Program-made: the position numbers and the translations under genes
Notes under the pieces: model-generated
Database searches by the model: none
Seen by the model: the letters and a program-made list of their open reading frames with translations, nothing else
What the model was told of the DNA's origin: nothing
In this document: piece by piece, positions 56,723-64,000 of the stretch
How the letters are laid out: every line of letters starts with the position of its first letter
Numbering within the stretch: the stretch's first letter is position 1
NCBI GenBank assembly: GCA_947311845.1
Contig: CAMZMU010000041.1
Coordinates: forward strand, 136,676,542-136,740,541
Source: Poa pratensis
Lineage: Eukaryota; Streptophyta; Magnoliopsida; Poales; Poaceae
DNA length: 64,000 nucleotides
Direction of reading: 5' to 3'

Positions 56723-57722
56723 TCAATAGGTGTTGTTGGAGGGCATTGGAGACTTGGCTACATCATGAAGAATTAAGGGATCTTCATCAATTTATTCTCT
56801 CAAGCCAAGTCATTTGGATTATATTGTTCTATCTCTATCCAATGTTCCTCCTTGCGGTAACTTGTGCTTATATCATATATACATTGAAAGTTGCTTGCAC
56901 CCTTGCATGTGTTTGGTTTTGTACCTTGCTAGTGTTTGTATGTGTTGTGCTCTCTACTTACTTATCTTGAGTAATCAAGTATGTGTATGTTGGTTTGCAC
57001 ACCATTTACTTGTGTTGAGCCTTATTGCTTTTATTTGAATCTTATCTTGTTGGCTCTCTTTTTGAGAGATTAATGGACTATCCCATTTTGGGGGAGTGAT
57101 ATGCTTCGTGCACTTCACAATCCTAAAAATGTGTATACATGAGGAATACCACTTAGTGTGATATATCAATATTATCTTCTCTCTATGTGGTATGTCATTC
57201 TCATGAGAAATTCAAATTCTATAATGTCCATTAATTATCTCTAGTTGGTTTTGTTTGCCTCTTGTTAAGAAAATTGGATTATCACATTATGGGGGAGTAA
57301 TAAGCTTTGCGCATATTACAAGCCTAGAAAATGTGAACATGTGAGGTATTGCCACCTAGAATTGATATTCTTCATTATCTTATTCCTATGTGGCATGTTG
57401 CTCAAACAAGTTCCATATTTGCTAAAATGTTTTTTTAATCACTCTTTTGGATCTTGTTTGTGTTGGATGTTCTTGGTACGGCTTTCCCCAAATATGTTCG
57501 CATATATCTTTTGGGAAACCGATTGCTTCAAGCTACTCTTTGTAGTTGCTTTGCATGATCGCGTGAATATTGAAGCTATCAAGAATACCTATCTATCTAA
57601 GCATGGCCTTTTAAATCTTGTTCGTTGCCATATGCTTTTTTTGTGAAGCTGGTCTTGTGTTTCATTCCGATATACCACCGAGAAATATCTCCATATACTC
57701 CTTGTCCATGACAAGTGATACT
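56723..57722 (+). other. Non-coding interior of the gag-only element
   Basis: AT-rich sequence with diverged repeats of about 200 bp starting TGGGGGAGT.ATA.GCTT.G (about 57089 and 57290). No coding domain. Interrupted at 57723 by a solo LTR and resumed at 59664. Confidence 0.5.
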
Positions 57723-58684
57723 TGATGTCTACGCATGCTTCTATTCTTATAGACAGTGTTGGGCCTCCAAGTGCAGAGGTTTGTAGAACAGCAGCAAGTT
57801 TCCCTCAAGTGAATCACCCAAGGTTTATTGAACTCAGGGAGGTAGAGGTCAAAGTTATCCCTCTCAAGCAACCCTGCAATTAAGATACAAGAAGTCTCTT
57901 GTGTCCCCAACACACCCAATACACTTGTCAGGTGTATAGGTGCACTAGTTCGGCGAAGAGATATTAAAATACAAGTGATATGGATGATTATAAGTGGTAA
58001 TTGCAATCTGAAATAAAAATGGCAGCAAGCAAACATGTAGCAGAACTGGTTGTAAACGGTGTTTCAATGCTTAGAAACAAGGCCTAGGGATCATACTTTC
58101 ACTAGTGGACACTCTCAACAATAATAATATAATTGAATACATAGATATTTCCTCTTCACTATGCTACTCTGAGTTATTCTCTCGTTGGATAACGAACACC
58201 AATCCACCACGTAGGGCTATAAAAGCACACCTTAAAGTCGCATTCCATATCTAGGGAACCCCACACTGTCAACTTGAGCGCCCTAAATAGTACTAGACAA
58301 ACACCGCAATTTCATAGAGACATCCAACGCAAATAATAACTCATGATAAGTATTCCTGTTATCTTTAGCCTAAGAGCCACACACGGGGCGCACACTGTCA
58401 ACTTCGCACCGTGGACAAAGGTGACTCCGGAGATTACATTAATAAAACCACTTGAGTAGCATATAAGATAATGAAGAGTAACATCTATGGATTCAACTAG
58501 ATTACAAAGCTCATGATCACATAAAGATCACACCATGGGAGAGAGAGGTAAACCACATAGCTACCGGTAGAGCCCTCAGCCTCGGGGGAGAACTACTCCC
58601 TCCTCATCATGGGAGGTAGCAACGACGATGAAGGAGGTGGTGGCATCGATGGAGATGGCTCCGGGGGAAATTCCCCGTCCCGGC

Positions 58685-59166
58685 TGTAACACCCCGGCCA
58701 CCCCCGGGCCGGGGTGTTACATTTGGTATCAGAGCCGACCCTCGCGGTAACTCGGGCGTGTGCGGGTCAGTGGGCAGACATGTTGGAGCATGTGCCGGCA
58801 CTGGACGCATGGACGGTGCCAAGGGGGGAAGTTCCTGGACTGGGGGCTGACCGATGAGGGCGTCGGTCTTCTAAGGGGGGAAGGATGTGAGATCCTGGCT
58901 CAGGCTTAATAGGATTGATAGAATACTCATATCAACAAGTTGCAACTTCTTTTCCGGAAGCTCATCTGGAAGGAACTCCGAGGTTAAGCGTGCTTGGCCC
59001 GGAGCACTCCAAGGATGGGTGACCGACCGGGAACTGGTTCCCGGGTGCGCACGAGTGAGGACAAAGTGTGCAGAAAAGACTAGTGTTGATCTGTGGGGCC
59101 AGTCTGGAGATCCTAGCGAGCTGCCAGGGGTGACAGGCCCGGCCCGGGGGTGGCCGGGGTGTTACA
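58685..59166 (+). mobile_element. Cassandra TRIM with hairpin in place of its 5' LTR
   Basis: Cassandra is a non-coding plant retrotransposon whose LTRs contain 5S rRNA-derived sequence. The 3' LTR is 58886-59166 (281 bp, TGTGAGATCC...GGTGTTACA). The interior has the methionine primer site at 58724-58735 and a purine tract AAGGGGGGAAGGA before the 3' LTR. A perfect CCGGC duplication flanks the whole unit (58680-58684 and 59167-59171). The 5' LTR is missing: 58685-58721 is instead a 37 bp fold-back made of the reverse complement of the last 26 LTR bases followed by the last 11 LTR bases. Confidence 0.95.
58955..59060 (+). promoter_or_regulatory. 5S rRNA-derived segment of the Cassandra LTR
   Basis: GAACTCCGAGGTTAAGCGTG at about 58973 and GGATGGGTGACCGACCGGGA at about 59013 match the internal promoter region (A-box, intermediate element, C-box) of plant 5S rRNA genes, with changes. 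It is the known pol III-type promoter of Cassandra, not a functional 5S gene. Confidence 0.85.
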
Positions 59167-59663
59167 CCGGCAAGGTGCCGAAACAGAGACTTTTGTCCCC
59201 CGAATTAGGTTTTTTGGTGGCGGCGGAGCTACAGAGCTTTTCTGGAGAAATCGTTGATTCTTTTAGGGTTTTCGGGGTAGGAGCAATATATAGGACAAAG
59301 GGCGTCGCGAGATGGTGCACGAGGTGGCGACACCACCCCTGGGGGCGGCCAAGGCCCAAACGCGCCGAGGCATGGTGTGGAGGCTGTTGGCATCCCCCAG
59401 ACTTGTCCTTCTGGCTCCCGGAGTCTTCTGGCGTTTTAGAATTTCTGTAATTTTTTCAGATTTTTCTGAGCACTTCCAGTTTTTGACCTTTTCTGCAATG
59501 CACAGACATAATAAACAGAAACTGGCATTGTGTCATCTTGTTAATAGGCTAGTCCAATAAATGTCATAATATGATATAAAGTGCATATAAAACATGTGGC
59601 AATTGATATAAAACATGCATGGAACATCAAAAATTATAGATACGTTTGAGACGTATCAATACT

Positions 59664-60080
59664 CATAATTGTGGTGGAATTTGTAGACCATCTTCATTTT
59701 GGCTCTTGCTTTGATTTGCCTTATTTTATTGCCATGGATTTGTTTTGATCTAACTCTCTTGTCTTCCTTGTATCTTTTGGATCCTTGTTGCTCTACTCAA
59801 ATTTTGCTTTGTGCTTTCTTGAGTTAGGAATAGCAATGATCCCATTCTTGTGCATTTACATTCAAAGTCATACTTCTAGATAATGCACTATTCTTGGAGA
59901 AACTATCCTACATTGAGTAGAACACTTTTTTTAATTTGGTATTGGATCTTATTGCTCTTTCTTGAACATAACCTTTGTTTGAATAATATATATGGAGAGT
60001 GATGATCCCATTTGTGTGCATTTTGTATTCAAATGCAAGATCATAAATAATGCAGCCAATTGGCAACAAGGACTTTCGCG
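59664..60080 (+). other. Continuation of the gag-only element interior
   Basis: AT-rich, no domain. ATGATCCCATT.TTGTGCATTT occurs twice (about 59837 and 60002). The junction with the Athila-like pol fragment is near 60062. Confidence 0.45.
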
Positions 60081-60091
60081 TGAGCTTACCT

Positions 60092-62729
60092 TTATCGCAA
60101 GATCATTTTTAATTTGGTCGGAGGCAAATACTTGGCAACAATAAATTTAGCATAATCAGCATACCAAGGACTTTCGCGTGAGCTGACCTTTATCGCAGCC
60201 AATTGTTCATTTGGAAAACTATCATTAACAGGTATAGGATCATCTGAAATGTTTTCTAATCTAGACAAATTATCAGCAACAGGATTTTCAGCACCTTTCC
60301 TATCTACAATATGTAAATCAAATTCTTGAAGTAGAAGTACCCATCTTATGAGCCTAGGCTTAGCATCTTTCTTTTCCATAAGGTATCTAATAGCAGCATG
60401 ATCAGTGTGAATAGTAACTTTTGAATCAACAATATAAGGTCTAAATTTATCACAAGCAAAAACAACTGCTAAAAATTCCTTTTCAGTAGTAGCATAATTC
60501 TTTTGATCGGCATCAAGTGTTTTACTAGCATAATGAATAACATTTAACTTCCTGTCTACCCACTGTCCAAGAACAGCTCCTACAACAAAATCACTAGCAT
60601 CACACATTATTTCAAAAGGTAAAGTCCAATCAGGAGGTTGAACAACAGGAGCTGTGATTAAAGCCTTTTTTAGAGTTTCAAAAGCTTCCTTGCAATCATC
60701 ATCAAAAACAAAAGGTACATCTTTTTGAAGAAGATTAGTGAGGGGTTTTGAAATTTTAGAGAAATCTTTAATAAACCTCCTATAAAAACCGGCATGACCA
60801 AGAATACTACGGATACCTTTCACATCCCTTGGATAGGTCATTTTCTCGATTGCTTCAACTTTAGCTCTGTCCACTTCAATACCTATTTCAGAAATTTTGT
60901 TCCCTAGGACAATTCCTTCATTAACCATGAAATGACATTTTTCCCAATTAAGAACAAGATTAGTCTCCTCACATCTCTGCAAAACTTTATCAAGATTGTG
61001 CAAGCAATTAGCAAAGGAAGTTCCGTAGACGGAAAAATCGTCCATGAATACTTCCACAATTTCTTCACAAAAACCATGAAAAATAGCCGACATGTGATGG
61101 CTACGTGTTGGTGAACCCCAAGAGGAAGGTTATGATGTAGACAGCAGAAGTTTTCCCTTGAGAAATCTACCCAAGCTTATCAATCCAGTAGGACTTGATG
61201 ATCTATCGGAAGGTTATTGATGTTGACTCCCCCTGGCGCTAGGGAGCTTGCACCAACGTGGAATCTGCACAGACACAAACCAGAACTTTGCCCAACACGA
61301 AACAGAGAGGTTGTCAATCTCTCCGGTCTTGCAGAAACAAAGAGTTAAACGTATGGTGTGGAAAACAGCAGGAAACACAACAAGTAACAGGAAACAGATG
61401 ATTGCAGCAGGTTGTGTAAACAGTATGAGGAAATTGGACTAGGGTCCACAGTTCACTAGTGGTGTCTCTCTCAGAACAGATAACTAGCATGTTGGGTAAA
61501 CAAATTACAGCTGGGCAATTGACAAATAGAGAGGGCATAACAATGCAATACATGCCAAGATGTCTACTATGAAATCTAGTTGGGCATTACAACAAAGTAC
61601 ATAGACCGTTATTCCAACAGCATCTATGCCTAAATAATCCACCTTCAAGGCAGCATCCGCATCCCATTCAGTATTAAGTTGCTAACAACAGATTATTGCA
61701 TGAAGTAATGTGTGTAATGTAATCAATACAAGTGCCCTTGGACACTGCACCAATGTTTTATCCCTAGTAGCAACAGCACATCTACCATCTTAGACCTTTC
61801 TGTCACTGATCCAGATATCTAGAGACTGAACCCACTATCGAGCATAAATACCCCCTCTTGGAGTCACAAGCATCTACTTGGCCAAAGCATCTACTAGCAA
61901 CGAAGAGCATGCAAGATCAAGAGCACATAGATAAACAACTTGAATAAACAAGGTATCAATATTCATCGGATCCCAGCAAACACAACATCTAGCATTACAA
62001 TAAGATGATCTTGATCATGTTAGGCAGCTCACAAGATCTAAACATGGAGGCACAAGTAGAGAGACAACCATCTAGCTACTGCTATGGACCCGTAGTCCAG
62101 GGTGGACTACTCACGCATCACCCCGGAGGCAGGCATGGTGATGTAGAGCCCTCCGGTGATGATCTCCCCTCCGGCAGGGTGCCGGGAAGAGCTTCAGAAC
62201 TCCTCCGATCTGAGATTGATGATGACGGCCGCGACGGAACTTTTCGTGGAATATGATCGACCGTAATAGGGTTTTTGCGTCGCGGAGAATATATAGGCGA
62301 AGAGGCGGCGTCGGTGGCCGAGGGGGCCACCACGCCATAGGGGGGCGCGGGCCCACCCTGGGCCGCGCCCTAGTGTGGCGTGGCCCCCTGGTGGGTCTGA
62401 TCCGACTCCCCTTTGGACTCCGTGATCTCCTCGTGATATTATTGACGATGTCTTTTGTTTCGTCCAATTCCGAGAATATTTCCTTAATAGATTTTCTGAA
62501 ACAAAAAACAGCAGAAAACAGGGAACTGGCACTGTGGCATATTGTTAATAGGTTAGTCCCAGAAAATGCATAAAAATGATATAAAGTGTAACCAAAACAT
62601 GTAGCAATTGATATAATAACAGCATGGAACATCAAAAATTATAGATACGTTTGAGACGTATCAACATGCATCTTTGGAACGTAGCAGGAGCATTACACAA
62701 ACCAAAAGGCATACGTCTATAAGCATAAG
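60092..62729 (-). pseudogene. Athila-like Ty3/gypsy pol fragment (RT-RNase H)
   Basis: Minus-strand reverse transcriptase and RNase H of an Athila-type gypsy element. The upstream part (62729-62669) has [19 protein letters not shown]. After an interrupting solo LTR the frame resumes at 61093 with the catalytic FMDD box ([11 protein letters not shown]), then [10 protein letters not shown], then RNase H ([29 protein letters not shown]), and stops at 60092. Protease, integrase and gag are absent. A segment near its end is duplicated (60068-60098 and 60166-60196). The element at 62730 truncates its 5' side. Confidence 0.9.
61095..62663 (-). mobile_element. Solo LTR, Athila/Sabrina-like, inside pol
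   Basis: 1569 bp with termini TGATACGTCTCAAACG and CACGTAGCCATCA on the minus strand, flanked by the 5 bp duplication ACATG (61090-61094 and 62664-62668). Removing it rejoins the reverse transcriptase reading order. Same family as 57723-59658. Confidence 0.93.
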
Positions 62730-64000
62730 TGTCGTGGTGGTGTCACGGCAGATGCCATATGTATGGCTAAGTGCGGGGCCGATAGGACGCTGGAGGTATC
62801 CGGGGAGGGCTTGCACGCTGAGAAGCGTGCACGGACGGACATCGAACCAAGAACACACAAGCACACACACACACACACACACACAATTTACCCAGGTTCG
62901 GGGCCCTCGTGAGGAGGTAACACCCCTACTCCTGCCTGTCTCTCGATGTATATGGGTGAAGCACAAGCACAAGTACAAGATCTGCTCCTTGAGCTGTATT
63001 GCTAGACTATGGAGTTATGGTACGAGGTAGAAGATGAAGCTAAGCACAAAGGGGGCAAATGAGCTATCTCCTCTTCCATCCCTCACGCAGGAGGAGGTAC
63101 AGGGGTACTTATAGCTGTCCAGAAGACAACGGCTCTCTCTTCCACGGCGGCTTCACGTGCTCCTGCAGAGATCTCTGGGATTCCTGCAGGAGACTCGTGC
63201 CTCCGGGATCTCGGGTCGTCTCTGCCATGACAGGACCCTTTCTGTCTTGTCCCAGCTTATCCAGGCTGTCCCATCCCGGGATGTCAGTCTGCCAGGCTCC
63301 GGGTTCTCCGGCCAGGCGTGCTCCTCTGCCAGGCCAAAAGACAAAAGCCCTTGACTTCCTATCCGAGGTAAAGTTTCTTCTCTTCCTTAACCCGGCATGA
63401 ATATGCCGAATTCCCTTCTTTGACCCGGCAAGGCTATGCCGGGTCCTCTTCGTCTCTTTCCTGTACATAAGAATAAACAAGAGTAGATCGACCTTGGTAT
63501 GTCGGTTAAGATGACTCAGCTAACATGACCCGGCCTAAATGACCCGGCTGTCATAAACCGGTTTATAACTACGCCATGTCTTGGTCCCTCTGGGACATAG
63601 TTGACCCGGTTTGACCATGACCCGGTCCACTCTTTATAGCTCTTTATACCACAACTTACCCTACCCGGGGGTAGCCCCCCGACATTAGTCCCCGAAGCTG
63701 GTGCGGTCCCACAGCCTCGGATGGAGGGCCACGCCAGGTTTAATAAATCAAACCAACAGCCTTTCCGACTCAAGTATGTCTCGGTCTGGCCGAGTTTCTC
63801 CGAGTCAAATTACCAACCTTGTCCGACTTTCATCCTCAAATTGGTCTAACCGATACAACGAGACCCCCTTAACTCCATCGAGTTCCAGTCACGACTTTCA
63901 TATCTCGGTTTGCCTTGATTCGCGCGTACGGCCGACAGCGCCTCTGCACGCACCGTGCACCGCACGCCGCGTACGTCACACGTGTCGTGTCTGGTCACTT
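62730..64000 (+). mobile_element. Ty3/gypsy LTR start, runs off the window
   Basis: Begins TGTCGTGGTGGTGTCACGGC, a known start of Triticeae gypsy LTRs, inserted into the Athila-like pol. It has a CA microsatellite (about 62859-62885), CCCAGGTTCGGGGCCCT at about 62891 and several TGACCCGG boxes (63420-63625). The end of the LTR and the interior are outside the window. Confidence 0.7.

Larger units (their letters stand above)
57723..59658 (-). mobile_element. Solo LTR, Athila/Sabrina-like, with Cassandra inside
   Basis: The minus strand begins TGATACGTCTCAAACGTATC and ends GCATGCGTAGACATCA. It is flanked by the 5 bp duplication ATACT (57718-57722 and 59659-59663). Without the nested 487 bp (Cassandra plus one target copy) it is 1449 bp. 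It is related to the solo LTR at 61095-62663. No internal domain remains. Confidence 0.92.

Noticed and set aside
58955..59060. 5S rRNA gene
   Set aside because: The match covers mainly the internal promoter region, is diverged, and lies within a Cassandra LTR.

Overview
This window is nuclear DNA of a grass in the Pooideae, most likely a Triticeae species. The evidence is split-gene structure with GT/AG introns, five plant genes with clear grass-type sequence, and a dense, nested transposon fraction of large-genome pooid type. That fraction includes BARE/Angela-like and Athila/Sabrina-like long terminal repeats (LTRs), CACTA elements, Stowaway and other miniature inverted-repeat elements (MITEs), Cassandra and LINEs. 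I saw no rRNA or tRNA gene and no CRISPR array.

Layout: 1-6190 is retrotransposon sequence: a minus-strand element with gag, primer-binding site and a ~3.5 kb LTR, then the remnant of a second LTR. 6800-7290 is a broken IQD pseudogene. 8060-13600 holds a complete TATA-binding protein gene (9 exons, 200 aa) whose intron 6 acceptor is duplicated around a TG microsatellite. 13665-19745 is a fold-back MITE split by a 5.7 kb CACTA element. 20420-21518 (minus) is a small WRKY gene with a WKKYGQK variant. 22300-25053 holds MITEs and remnants. 25125-29130 is a Harbinger element with a dead transposase and a solo copia LTR inside it. 30512-33487 is a second CACTA element containing a small non-autonomous LTR element.

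The second gene island runs from 34.1 to 49.7 kb: a retroposon, a Pack-MULE carrying a broken GIL1/DUF641 gene, ferredoxin FdC1 (+), a glyoxalase/VOC gene (-), a 5'-truncated LINE, and a seven-exon DWNN/zinc-knuckle/RING E3 ligase gene (-) with one apparent frameshift. The Pack-MULE ends only 101 bp before the FdC1 start codon.

49.8-64 kb is again repeats: a second copy of the same retroposon with a 17 bp target-site duplication, a 250 bp LINE tail with a 15 bp duplication, a ~1.96 kb palindrome of two head-to-head LTRs, a decayed gag domain, two solo LTRs of one Athila-like family, an Athila-like pol fragment, and a Cassandra element. Cassandra has an intact target duplication, but its 5' LTR is replaced by a 37 bp hairpin made from the LTR's own 3' end.

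The genes are unrelated housekeeping or regulatory genes: transcription initiation, a WRKY factor, plastid electron transfer, a VOC-fold enzyme and ubiquitin ligation. They do not form a pathway. The main interest is how transposons have rearranged promoters, introns and each other. All calls come from reading the sequence; no database search was run.
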